A DNA stretch of 50,352 nt from Flavobacteriaceae bacterium UBA1682 (GTDB lineage Bacteria; Bacteroidota; Bacteroidia; Flavobacteriales; Flavobacteriaceae). Made by a program: the position numbers and the translations under genes. The stretch spans positions 1 to 50,352 of the forward strand of contig DCKE01000017.1 in assembly GCA_002320285.1 (NCBI GenBank), read 5' to 3'. The notes beneath the pieces were generated by a model. The model saw only the letters and a program-made list of their open reading frames with translations. It was not told the DNA's origin and did not search any database. Positions 36,739 to 45,460 of this stretch are shown in pieces. Positions within the stretch are counted from its first letter, which is position 1; every line of letters begins with the position of its first letter.

Positions 36739-38211
36739 TTATCTTGAATAATTCGGAGCTTCTTTAGTAATGGTTACATTATGTGGGTGACTTTCACCGA
36801 TACCCGAAGCGGTTAAACGGATAAAACGAGAAGTTTTTTGAAGTGTTTTCACGTCTTTAGCTCCACAGTACCCCATACCAGCACGTAGTCCGCCGATGAA
36901 CTGTTGCATGCTTTCATCCAACTCTCCTTTATATGGAACACGTCCTACGATACCTTCCGGCACCAATTTTTTCACATCGTCTTCAACATCTTGGAAATAA
37001 CGGTCTTTAGAACCTTCTTTCATCGCTTCAACCGACCCCATACCGCGGTATGATTTAAATTTTCTACCTTCAAAAATGATGGTTTCACCTGGAGATTCCT
37101 TAGTACCTGCTAACATCGACCCCAACATCACACAGTCAGCACCTGCCGCTAAGGCTTTAGGAATATCTCCTGTATAACGAATTCCTCCATCACCAATAAC
37201 TGGAATTCCTGTTCCTTCCAAAGCCGCAGCTACTTCCAAAATAGCTGAAAATTGTGGAAAACCAACTCCTGCCACTACTCTTGTCGTACAGATCGATCCA
37301 GGTCCAATTCCCACCTTAACCGCATCAGCACCATTTTCAACTAAAAACAAAGCCGCTTCTGGAGTAGCGATATTTCCAACTACTACGTCAATTTGAGGAA
37401 AGTTGCTCTTAACGTCTTTTAAGACACTAATCACACCTTTTGAATGACCGTGAGCCGTATCAATAATCAAGGCATCTACTCCCGCAGCTACTAGTGCAGC
37501 AGCACGTTCGACAGCATCAGCAGTTACTCCTAATGCAGCAGCTACGCGAAGTCTACCAAATTTATCTTTATTGGCATTCGGTTTTTGTGTCAATTTGGTA
37601 ATATCTCTAAAAGTGATTAATCCCACTAATTGATAATTACTATTGACTACAGGAAGTTTTTCGATTTTGTTTTCTTGAAGTATACCTTCAGCTTCAGGTA
37701 AAGTTGTTCCCTCTGCCGCAGTAACAATATTTTCTTTAGTCATCACTTCCAAAATAGAACGTTCGTTTATCTTTTCAAAACGAAGATCGCGATTGGTTAC
37801 AATTCCCTTTAATACCCTATTCTCATCAACTACTGGTATACCACCAATACCGTATTCAGCCATGGCTCTTTTAGCATCACCAACATTAGCAGATAAAGGC
37901 AAAGTAACCGGATCGATAATCATACCAGACTCTGCGCGTTTAACCTTGCGAACTTCAGCAGCTTGCTGTTCTATAGTCATGTTTTTATGCAATACACCGA
38001 TACCTCCTTCACGAGCCATAGCTATAGCCATCGCGCTTTCAGTAACCGTATCCATAGCAGCAGAAACTATAGGAACATTTAACGTAATGTTTTTGGAAAA
38101 TTTTGATTTAATACTTACCTCTCTCGGTAAGATCTCTGAGTAACTTGGAATTAACAATACATCGTCGTATGTCAATCCTTCTCCTATGATTTTAGCTGTA
38201 TGTGCTTTCAT
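36739..38211 (-). CDS. guaB: Inosine-5'-monophosphate dehydrogenase
   Basis: A 490-residue cytosolic enzyme that oxidises IMP to XMP with NAD, the committed step of GMP synthesis. The TIM barrel is interrupted by a CBS pair (about 97-210, with the GIPVVDENRVLKGIVTNRDL and LPVVNSNYQLVGLITFRDI repeats). Catalytic Cys308 sits in GPGSICTTR, GDGGIRYTGDI binds phosphate, and YRGMGSVEAM starts the flap. The frame is open nine codons upstream, but the ATG at 38211 gives the usual family start (GLTYDDVLL by residue 12). Length and motifs are normal. It has its own strong terminator. Confidence 0.98.
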   Translation of the reverse strand: MKAHTAKIIGEGLTYDDVLLIPSYSEILPREVSIKSKFSKNITLNVPIVSAAMDTVTESAMAIAMAREGGIGVLHKNMTIEQQAAEVRKVKRAESGMIIDPVTLPLSANVGDAKRAMAEYGIGGIPVVDENRVLKGIVTNRDLRFEKINERSILEVMTKENIVTAAEGTTLPEAEGILQENKIEKLPVVNSNYQLVGLITFRDITKLTQKPNANKDKFGRLRVAAALGVTADAVERAAALVAAGVDALIIDTAHGHSKGVISVLKDVKSNFPQIDVVVGNIATPEAALFLVENGADAVKVGIGPGSICTTRVVAGVGFPQFSAILEVAAALEGTGIPVIGDGGIRYTGDIPKALAAGADCVMLGSMLAGTKESPGETIIFEGRKFKSYRGMGSVEAMKEGSKDRYFQDVEDDVKKLVPEGIVGRVPYKGELDESMQQFIGGLRAGMGYCGAKDVKTLQKTSRFIRLTASGIGESHPHNVTITKEAPNYSR

Positions 38212-38268
38212 TGCAATTTGTAGTTGAATTGCACGCAAATTTAGCGTTTTTAAATCAAATAAAAAAGA

Positions 38269-39132
38269 TTAATGATAAAAATTAAAAATTTTTAACGCTT
38301 CGTTGTACGAACTCTCAAATGACATAGCGCTCAGGTTAGTATCTACCTTGTTTGCAGTAAAATAACTCAACATTTTTTCAGTAGGCATATTACCGGTCAA
38401 GTCATCTTTAGCCATCGGACAACCACCATATCCCTTTATTGCTCCGTCAAATCTCAAACAACCTGCTTTATAAGCGGCGTCGATTTTTTCAAACCAACGA
38501 TCCGGGGTCGTATGCAAATGGGCACCGAATTCAATATTCGGATATTTCGGTATCAAATTTGAAAACAAATAATCAATAACCTCCGGCGTAGAACTTCCTA
38601 CTGTATCCGAAAGCGATAATATCTTAACCCCCATATTGGACAGTTTTTCAGTCCATTCTCCTACAATATCCACATTCCATGGATCCCCATAAGGATTTCC
38701 AAAACCCATAGACAAATACGCCACAACTTCTTTATCACATTTGACTGCAATATTTAAGATTTCTTGAAGCGTCACCAGCGATTCTGCTATGGTTTTATGT
38801 GTGTTTCGCATCTGAAAGTTTTCAGAAATAGAAAAAGGAAAACCCAAATATTTAATTTCCTTATGCTCAGAAGCCAATTCTGCACCACGTGTATTAGCAA
38901 TTATTGCCAATAACTTACTTTGGGTTTTAGACAAATCCAATTGTGCCAACAATTCGGCCGTATCTTGCATTTGAGGAATAGCCTTAGCGGATACAAAACT
39001 CCCAAAGTCAATAGTATCAAACCCCACTCTTAATAGGGATTGGATATACTGTACCTTCTTTTCAGTTGGGATAAACATCTTAATGCCTTGCATCGCATCA
39101 CGAGGGCATTCTATAATTTTTACTGGCTTCAT
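38269..39132 (-). CDS. Hydroxymethylglutaryl-CoA lyase-like enzyme
   Basis: A 287-residue TIM-barrel enzyme of the HMGL-like family. The start VKIIECPRDAMQGI resembles the metal-binding opening EVGPRDGLQ, with a cysteine-proline variation. FGSFVSAKAIPQMQD and the HLHTTPDRWFEKIDAA stretch (metal histidines) are typical, and GYGGCPMAKDDLTGNMPTE near residue 240 carries the catalytic cysteine of HMG-CoA lyases. These enzymes cleave HMG-CoA to acetyl-CoA and acetoacetate in leucine breakdown. The differences from mvaB consensus leave room for another acyl-CoA substrate. The gene lies upstream of guaB on the same strand with a 57-base gap, so partial co-transcription is possible. Confidence 0.85.
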   Translation of the reverse strand: MKPVKIIECPRDAMQGIKMFIPTEKKVQYIQSLLRVGFDTIDFGSFVSAKAIPQMQDTAELLAQLDLSKTQSKLLAIIANTRGAELASEHKEIKYLGFPFSISENFQMRNTHKTIAESLVTLQEILNIAVKCDKEVVAYLSMGFGNPYGDPWNVDIVGEWTEKLSNMGVKILSLSDTVGSSTPEVIDYLFSNLIPKYPNIEFGAHLHTTPDRWFEKIDAAYKAGCLRFDGAIKGYGGCPMAKDDLTGNMPTEKMLSYFTANKVDTNLSAMSFESSYNEALKIFNFYH

Positions 39133-39196
39133 AGGGTTTCAAAGATATACGAAAGATATTTATTGTGCAAAAGAAAATTCGGGATTAGGCATTCGA

Positions 39197-39227
39197 TTAA
39201 AAAGCTGATTTACCAGCAGCTTTTTAA
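39197..39227 (-). terminator. Terminator overlapping the LysE-family stop codon
   Basis: TTAAAAAGCTG (39197-39207) is exactly complementary to 39217-39227 around a 9-base loop. Read leftward the 3' arm ends in TTTTTAA. The 5' arm includes the stop codon of the exporter gene, so it ends the pyrD-exporter transcript compactly. Confidence 0.8.
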
Positions 39228-39841
39228 AGTAAAATATAAATTCCCAATCCTGTAAAAACAATAATTTGCATCCATTTTAAAAAGGAATTGAAGGTTTGAT
39301 TGTTTTTTAAAACGTCTGTTAACTGCGACGCGATAATACTTACAGTGGTAAAAACCACCAATGTCTGTGTGATAAAAACCAATCCTAATGTAAAAACTTG
39401 AGTTCTTACATTACCTGCATTCTCCGATATAAAAGTCGGAAATAAAGCCAAAAAAAACATCATCACTTTAGGGTTCATCACATTCATCAATAGCCCCTGA
39501 CGCACAAAACCCATAAAGGATTTTTCTACAGTTTTTTTATCTTCACGAACCAAGATATCCGCCGTGTGATAAACTTTATATGACAGCCAGAACAGATATC
39601 CAGCTCCCAGTATTTTGACCGTCGTGAAAACAAGATCTGAACCGATGATTAAACCGGAAACACCAAATGCAAACAGCGCTAAATGAAACATCAATCCCCC
39701 TATTTGCCCTAAAGTTGTCGCAATACCATACTTACTTCCTCTCGTGATACTTTGAGAAAGCACATACAGTATATCTGGTCCAGGAGTAAGGATTAACACC
39801 AAACTAGTCACAAAAAAAGTAAGTAAAACTTCTGAAGACAT
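39224..39841 (-). CDS. LysE/RhtB-family amino-acid exporter
   Basis: A 205-residue inner-membrane protein with six hydrophobic segments. The family mark TPGPDILYVLSQSITRG occurs at about residues 19-35 (the usual form is PGP.. near the first helix), followed by GQIGGLMFHLALFAFG. A second marker, MNVMNPKVMMFFLALFP near residue 115, is also standard. Members export amino acids or derivatives such as homoserine, threonine or lysine; the substrate is not predictable. The start lies 3 bases after the pyrD stop, so the two form an operon. Confidence 0.92.
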   Translation of the reverse strand: MSSEVLLTFFVTSLVLILTPGPDILYVLSQSITRGSKYGIATTLGQIGGLMFHLALFAFGVSGLIIGSDLVFTTVKILGAGYLFWLSYKVYHTADILVREDKKTVEKSFMGFVRQGLLMNVMNPKVMMFFLALFPTFISENAGNVRTQVFTLGLVFITQTLVVFTTVSIIASQLTDVLKNNQTFNSFLKWMQIIVFTGLGIYILL

Positions 39842-39844
39842 TTT

Positions 39845-40864
39845 TTATTTTTTTGCTAAAATTGCTTTGTTAATCGATTTAATCAAGCCAGGTCCCTCGT
39901 AAATAAAGCCCGTGTAAAGCTGGACTAAAGTTGCTCCAGCCTCTAATTTTTCAATAGCATCTTCGGCAGTGTGAATACCTCCTACTCCAATTATTGGAAA
40001 GGAACGATTGCTGTTTTCTGCAAGGAAACGAATGACCTCAGTGCTTCTTTTAGTCAAAGGTTTACCGCTCAAACCACCCATCTCCGATTGCTCTGGAGAT
40101 AATAGATTTTCTCTAGAAATGGTCGTATTGGTCGCGATGACACCCGCAATTTTTGTTTCGTCAACAATTTCAATAATGTCTAATAATTGCTCGTTAGTTA
40201 AATCTGGAGCGATTTTGAGAAGTATCGGCTTTGGTGATTTTTTTTCGATGTTTTTTATTTGCAAAGCATGCAACAGTGCCTTTAATGGCTCTTTGTCTTG
40301 TAGCGCTCTTAAATTCGGTGTATTGGGAGAACTGACATTCACAACAAAATAATCAACATGGTCAAACAACGCCTCAAAACATATTTCATAATCACTAATA
40401 GCATCTTCATTTGCTGTTAATTTGTTTTTGCCAATATTTCCACCAATTAAAGTTCCCTTATTCTTTTTTAGTCGAGCAACCGCTGCATCAACACCTCCAT
40501 TGTTAAATCCCATACGGTTTATAATGCCCTGATCTGATTTTAATCGAAACAATCGCTTCTTCGGATTTCCATCCTGCGGTTTAGGTGTCAGTGTACCTAT
40601 TTCGATAAAACCAAATCCAAAATTCTCCAATTCCGAATACATCGCCGCGTCTTTATCCAAACCTGCTGCCAACCCCACCGGATTTTTAAACTTCAAGCCA
40701 AAAACCTCTCGTTCCAATCGCGGATCATTTAACTGACAAAAACTTCTAATCATACTAGATACACCCGGGATCTTATTGATCCAACGCACCGAGAAAAAAG
40801 TAAAATGATGAACTTTTTCAGGATCGAATTTAAATAGAATCGGACGAATAAGGCTTTTATACAT
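39845..40864 (-). CDS. pyrD: Dihydroorotate dehydrogenase (quinone), class 2
   Basis: A 339-residue FMN enzyme that oxidises dihydroorotate to orotate in pyrimidine synthesis and passes electrons to quinone. The N-terminal amphipathic extension (residues 1-50, with KFDPEKVHHFTFFSV) docks to the membrane and marks class 2. GLAAGLDKDA (64-73) and the NRMGFNNGG loop bind FMN and substrate. VVNVSSPNT (174-182) holds the catalytic serine, Ser179, of class 2 enzymes. The late IGVGGIHTAEDAIEK segment binds FMN phosphate. Length is typical. It is the first gene of a two-gene unit with the LysE-type exporter. Confidence 0.98.
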   Translation of the reverse strand: MYKSLIRPILFKFDPEKVHHFTFFSVRWINKIPGVSSMIRSFCQLNDPRLEREVFGLKFKNPVGLAAGLDKDAAMYSELENFGFGFIEIGTLTPKPQDGNPKKRLFRLKSDQGIINRMGFNNGGVDAAVARLKKNKGTLIGGNIGKNKLTANEDAISDYEICFEALFDHVDYFVVNVSSPNTPNLRALQDKEPLKALLHALQIKNIEKKSPKPILLKIAPDLTNEQLLDIIEIVDETKIAGVIATNTTISRENLLSPEQSEMGGLSGKPLTKRSTEVIRFLAENSNRSFPIIGVGGIHTAEDAIEKLEAGATLVQLYTGFIYEGPGLIKSINKAILAKK

Positions 40865-41131
40865 AATATCGAAGTTAGTGTTGTATTTTTTTGCAAAAAT
40901 AATGAAAATATACCATGATTCGATACTTTTTAACCAAAGAATTAATAGATATTAAATACTAAAAAAAACCTCTTTTACCACTGACTGAGCGATTGCATAA
41001 AAAGGTCCTTCTAATTGTTTTTTCTCTGTTTAAAATCAAGAATACTAACTTATTAAATATTTTTTTCTTATCTTTAAATAACAAAAATAATACGAAACAC
41101 TAATTAAATACTATTTGAAAAACAACCTCCA

Positions 41132-41557
41132 ATGACAACTATTAATCCCTATTTGCATTTTGATGGAAATTGCGAACAAGCCTTTTCATTTTACCACAGC
41201 GTTTTTGGTGGAAAATTATCCAAAATAACCCGCTTCAATGATTTCCCTTCTGATATTCCACTCACAGAGGAAGAAGGCAAACGCGTTTTGCATATATTGT
41301 TGCCTATCAATCCAACAACCACACTGATTGGAAGTGATCAATCTATTCATTTTGATCCGGAACTAAAAATGGGAAACAACGTTTCAATTGCCGTTAATGT
41401 TCCTTCTGAAGAGGAAGCTCAACGCCTTTTTAACGGATTATCGCAAAATGGCACCGTTACTACCCCACTAGAAAAAACTTTTTGGGGAGCTTGGTTTGGA
41501 ATGTTTACCGATCAATTTGGCATCCATTGGATGATCAGTCACGACAATAAACTGTAG
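41132..41557 (+). CDS. VOC-superfamily protein, PhnB-like
   Basis: A 141-residue cytosolic protein of the vicinal-oxygen-chelate fold in its PhnB/3-demethylubiquinone-like branch. It starts with TINPYLHFDGNCEQAFSFYH, the hallmark opening, and ends FGMFTDQFGIHWMIS, the usual final strands. Two beta-alpha-beta-beta-beta units form the whole protein. Family members bind small molecules or resist antibiotics, but many have no known role. An AT-rich leader with TATCTTTA may hold the promoter. It appears to be a single gene. Confidence 0.9.
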   Translation: MTTINPYLHFDGNCEQAFSFYHSVFGGKLSKITRFNDFPSDIPLTEEEGKRVLHILLPINPTTTLIGSDQSIHFDPELKMGNNVSIAVNVPSEEEAQRLFNGLSQNGTVTTPLEKTFWGAWFGMFTDQFGIHWMISHDNKL

Positions 41558-41674
41558 AAAAGAGAAATCCCTTCTGTTTTTCAATACAGAAAAAGCATGT
41601 TGTTGTATAGATCCTAAAACCGACATTTGCCCGTTTAATTTACAACAAAGAAAATCCTGATAAAAAAACTAGAT

Positions 41675-42244
41675 TTGGCACTTTTATATAGAAAAATTAG
41701 TTGGTTACTGTTGCTTTGCTATTACGCAAATAGCCCTGCGCAAGTGCTCGCTACTAGCGATTGCAATCAATTACAAGAAAAAAAAATTCAGACCATGGTC
41801 GGTGAAGTTATAGAAGGTAAACAAAATGGTATTTGGTGTATTTACGAAAATAACATCCTTATTCTTGAAAGCCATTACACCAAAGGCCTAGCAGATGGGC
41901 AATGGATTTGGTATTATGCAAACGGCACTATTGAAACCACCGCCCATTATCAGAAAGGATATAAAAAAGGAAAACAGATTTCTTATTTTGAAAACGGAAA
42001 TAAGCAATCAGAAGGGGATTTTGAAGGCGAGGATCGCGATGGAATTTGGTGCGATTATACTGCTAATGACCCTTCATACACCCGATCAATTTACAAAAAG
42101 GGACAGTTACACGGCAATTATAAAAAATTCGATAAAAATGGGAATTTAAGTGAAGAAGGTTATTTTAAAAACAACGAAAAAAGCGGTACCTGGAACTATT
42201 TTGACGTGAAGGGACAGCTCCTCCAAAGTGAGGCCTTTAAATAA
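41675..42244 (+). CDS. Exported MORN-repeat (YwqK-like) protein
   Basis: A 189-residue protein. The start is probably a TTG at 41675, because no ATG precedes the hydrophobic signal ISWLLLLCYYANSPAQ and the next methionine falls inside the first repeat. The rest is a row of MORN-type repeats of about 20-23 residues: GKQNGIWCIYENN, LADGQWIWYYANGT, YKKGKQISYFENGN, DRDGIWCDYTAND, LHGNYKKFDKNGN and EKSGTWNYFDVKG. This pattern is shared with proteins named YwqK-type antitoxins, but no toxin partner lies next to it, so the name should not be taken as function. It likely sits in the periplasm or on a membrane. Confidence 0.78.
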   Translation: MALLYRKISWLLLLCYYANSPAQVLATSDCNQLQEKKIQTMVGEVIEGKQNGIWCIYENNILILESHYTKGLADGQWIWYYANGTIETTAHYQKGYKKGKQISYFENGNKQSEGDFEGEDRDGIWCDYTANDPSYTRSIYKKGQLHGNYKKFDKNGNLSEEGYFKNNEKSGTWNYFDVKGQLLQSEAFK

Positions 42245-42646
42245 AATTACTTGTTCTACTTTCATATCATTATCCTTAGCGCCCATGATTACTGAAGTTT
42301 AAACTTTTCTGAATAGAGAATTAAACGCAATACGTCATAATCCGATAAAGTGTTTTATTATCTAGGCGTTCAACCTTCCATGCACCCCCACTTCCCGTTT
42401 TTTTATAATCATTCTCTATCATGATAAAAAAGCGCAACGTAAATATCACTATAATTCGCGAAAACTCTAAACTTAAGTAGCTGTTTACAATTTATAAATC
42501 GTTCTCCCCTTTATTTGTATTTGCAAAGATTCATGAAGAGCATCCAACAATAAGAGCATAATGATTATTATCTTTAGTAACTTTACCTATTTACCTGTTA
42601 AAAGCGTTTACGTAATTTTATCAATTAACCGTTTAAGAGAACTATC
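42245..42646. other. Intergenic region upstream of the copper ATPase
   Basis: About 400 bases of mostly A/T-rich sequence. A short TTCGCGAA palindrome lies near 42455, and a TATCTTTA -7-like box lies about 75 bases before the ATPase start. No copper-operator consensus, RNA or open frame with gene-like character was recognised. Confidence 0.4.
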
Positions 42647-45184
42647 ATGAAAAAATCATATAAAATCACAGGAATGACCTGTAACGGTTGTCGCACCAAA
42701 GTATCAGACGCCCTAAATGATATAGAAGGAATTCAAGCAACGGTATCTCTTGATAACGGTCAAGCTGATATCGAGATGAAACAAGCCATCAGTACCGAAG
42801 AAATCCAAAAGGCTTTATATAAAAAAGGTGATTATATCATCCAAGAAATCATTATTCATCAAGATGGAACTCAAGAAGTTTTAGCAGCGGTACACGTAGA
42901 CCATAAAGCTCATGAAGTCGAAGTTCCAAAGAGCATGAGCGACCACGCCGGCAAATACTTTTGTCCGATGTTATGTGAAGGTGACAAAATTTATGATACT
43001 AATGTGGGATGCCCGATTTGCGGAATGAATCTCGAGCAAATTCCCGCCAAGAAAATCGTAAAAACAGTGTATTATTGTCCGATGTTATGCGAAGGTGACA
43101 AAACCTATGACGAACCGGGATCTTGCCCAAAATGCGGCATGGATTTAATACCTAAAACCCTTTCTATAGAACCTGAGGATACGACCTATAAAGACTTGCT
43201 TAAAAAGCTAAAAATAGCAACAGCCTTTACTATACCTATTTTTATCCTTTCTATGGGAGATATGTTGCCGGGAAACCCTATATCCAAAATAGTTCCACAT
43301 CAAATTTCAAATTATATACAATTGCTATTCTGCCTGCCAGTCATCTACGTGACCTGGATGTTTTTTGAACGCGCTTGGACGTCGTTTAAAACTTGGAACT
43401 TAAATATGTTTAGCTTAATTGGTTTGGGTACTGCAGCGGGGTTCTTATTTAGTTTGGTTGCCCTATTTTTTCCTTCGATATTTCCAGATGATTTTCGCGG
43501 CGAACACGGTACCATTCACTTGTATTTTGAGTCAGTAGCAGTCATTTTAACTTTGGTGCTTGTTGGACAAGTAATGGAAGCCAAAGCACATAGTAGAACC
43601 AGCAGTGCCATTAAAGAACTACTTAAACTCGCACCTACCGATGCAACATTAGTTACGGATCAAGGCGACGAAAAAATCGATATTGAAAAAATTGAAATTG
43701 GATTTAGACTGCGGGTAAAACCCGGTGAAAAAATTCCTGTAGATGGCATTATCGAAGAAGGCGAAAGTAGTATTGATGAAGCAATGATTACTGGAGAACC
43801 GATTCCCGTTCAAAAAAAGGCAACGGATAAAGTCATTGCGGGTACTATTAATGGTACCCAAAGTTTTATTATGAGAGCAGAAAAAGTCGGCAGCGATACT
43901 TTGTTAGCCAAAATTATCGAGATGGTCAACACAGCCAGCCGCTCCCGAGCCCCTATCCAAAAACTAGCTGATAAGGTCGCAAAATATTTTGTCCCTACCG
44001 TGATTGCAATCGCAATTATAACCTTCGGAATTTGGTATATCTGGGGGCCCAATCCTAAAATGGTCTATGCCTTTGTCAATGCCTTAGCTGTACTAATCAT
44101 TGCCTGTCCCTGTGCACTGGGCTTAGCTACCCCTATGTCGATTATGGTCGGAATAGGTAAAGGTGCGCAAAATGGTATTCTGATTAAAAACGCGGAAGCC
44201 TTAGAAATCAGCAATAAAATCAATGTTTTAATCACAGACAAAACCGGTACGTTAACCGAAGGAAAACCATCTATTGAAAAAATAGTCCCGTTTGACAACT
44301 CCACTTATTCTAGTGATGAACTTTTACAGCTTACCGCATCTTTAAATCAAAATAGCGAACACCCCTTAGCCCTGTCCTTCACCAAAAAAGCTCAAGAAAA
44401 GAAACTCTCTTTAATCCCAGTTAAAATGTTTGTGTCCCTAACAGGTAAAGGTATTCAAGGTCTGGTTCAAGGAAAGAAGATTTCGTTAGGCAACGCCGTA
44501 TTGATGCAAGAAATCAAGGCAACACTCGATCCCAAAATGGCGTTAGAAGTTAATCAACAACAGAGCTTAGGTAAAACGGTATCTTACATTGCCGAGGGTG
44601 CTAACATATTGGGTTATGTTGTTTTATACGACAAAATTAAATCAAGCAGTAAAAAAGCCATACAAGACCTACAAAACCAAGGAATAGAAGTCATCATGAT
44701 TACCGGTGACAACAAAAACACCGCTTTAGCAGTATCTCGGGAACTCGGCATTCACCGCTTTATAGCTGAAGCCTTGCCTGAAGACAAATTATCGGAAATT
44801 AAAAAATTGCAATCCAGTGGAAAAATTGTTGCTATGGCAGGCGACGGTATTAATGATGCCCCCGCTCTCGCTCAAGCAAATATCGGAATTTCTATGGGTA
44901 CAGGAACCGATGTTGCAATTGAAAGCTCTGAGATCACCTTACTCAAAGGCGATCTCGACGGTATTCCAAAAGCGATTAAACTGAGCCATGCCGTAATGCA
45001 AAATATCAAGCAAAATTTATTTTTCGCTTTTTTCTATAATACCATAGGAATTCCAATTGCCGCAGGTATTTTATATCCTGTATTTGGGCTTGTCTTATCT
45101 CCGATGATTGCCGCTTTAGCCATGAGTTTTAGTTCGGTATCCGTTATCTTAAATTCATTGCGACTGAGAAATACAAAACTTTAA
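42647..45184 (+). CDS. copA: Copper-translocating P1B-type ATPase with HMA and two heavy-metal-binding domains
   Basis: An 845-residue inner-membrane pump that exports Cu(I) (or Ag(I)) using ATP. The N-terminus has an HMA domain with GMTCNGC (metal cysteines 12 and 15). It is followed by two short zinc-ribbon-like heavy-metal-binding domains, YFCPMLCEGDKIYD...CPICGMN near 103-130 and YYCPMLCEGDKTYD...CPKCGMD near 142-170. Eight membrane helices carry the CPC metal site (ACPCALG near 485). The cytoplasmic domains show TGEP (actuator), DKTGTLTEG near 530 (phosphorylated Asp), SEHPLA (nucleotide domain) and AGDGINDAPAL near 730. The CPMLCEGDK form differs from the usual CPMHPE type. No chaperone or regulator gene is adjacent. 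Confidence 0.96.
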   Translation: MKKSYKITGMTCNGCRTKVSDALNDIEGIQATVSLDNGQADIEMKQAISTEEIQKALYKKGDYIIQEIIIHQDGTQEVLAAVHVDHKAHEVEVPKSMSDHAGKYFCPMLCEGDKIYDTNVGCPICGMNLEQIPAKKIVKTVYYCPMLCEGDKTYDEPGSCPKCGMDLIPKTLSIEPEDTTYKDLLKKLKIATAFTIPIFILSMGDMLPGNPISKIVPHQISNYIQLLFCLPVIYVTWMFFERAWTSFKTWNLNMFSLIGLGTAAGFLFSLVALFFPSIFPDDFRGEHGTIHLYFESVAVILTLVLVGQVMEAKAHSRTSSAIKELLKLAPTDATLVTDQGDEKIDIEKIEIGFRLRVKPGEKIPVDGIIEEGESSIDEAMITGEPIPVQKKATDKVIAGTINGTQSFIMRAEKVGSDTLLAKIIEMVNTASRSRAPIQKLADKVAKYFVPTVIAIAIITFGIWYIWGPNPKMVYAFVNALAVLIIACPCALGLATPMSIMVGIGKGAQNGILIKNAEALEISNKINVLITDKTGTLTEGKPSIEKIVPFDNSTYSSDELLQLTASLNQNSEHPLALSFTKKAQEKKLSLIPVKMFVSLTGKGIQGLVQGKKISLGNAVLMQEIKATLDPKMALEVNQQQSLGKTVSYIAEGANILGYVVLYDKIKSSSKKAIQDLQNQGIEVIMITGDNKNTALAVSRELGIHRFIAEALPEDKLSEIKKLQSSGKIVAMAGDGINDAPALAQANIGISMGTGTDVAIESSEITLLKGDLDGIPKAIKLSHAVMQNIKQNLFFAFFYNTIGIPIAAGILYPVFGLVLSPMIAALAMSFSSVSVILNSLRLRNTKL

Positions 45185-45202
45185 TTTTTACACAGCCTTT
45201 GG

Positions 45203-45237
45203 AACCCATATACCATCGCTTCGCAGGAATATGGGTT
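45203..45237 (+). terminator. Terminator-like hairpin after copA
   Basis: AACCCATAT (45203-45211) pairs with ATATGGGTT (45229-45237) around a 17-base loop that contains a small CGC-TT-GCG core. Only a short T run follows. Likely but not certain end of the ATPase transcript. Confidence 0.65.
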
Positions 45238-45460
45238 CTTATGCTAAAATAGTATTGCAAAATACTTTTTAGAAACTTAACCACCGATTCCAGTACTATA
45301 AACCGAACAAGCAGTATGAAAAAATTTAGTTGCCAATCAACGAGAACGCAACAAATAGCAATTCACTGTATATGACTATGAATTCTTTAGGTAAATCCAT
45401 TTTATATGAACTAAAAAATGGTTATTTTAGCGCCCTTAATCAATTTGTCACACAACTACC

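Noticed and set aside
38212..38238. Nine-codon N-terminal extension of guaB
   Set aside because: IMP dehydrogenases normally begin a few residues before the GLTYDDVLL segment, which fits the ATG at 38211.
41675..42244. Toxin-antitoxin module based on the YwqK-like name
   Set aside because: The protein has a signal peptide and neither neighbour resembles a toxin.
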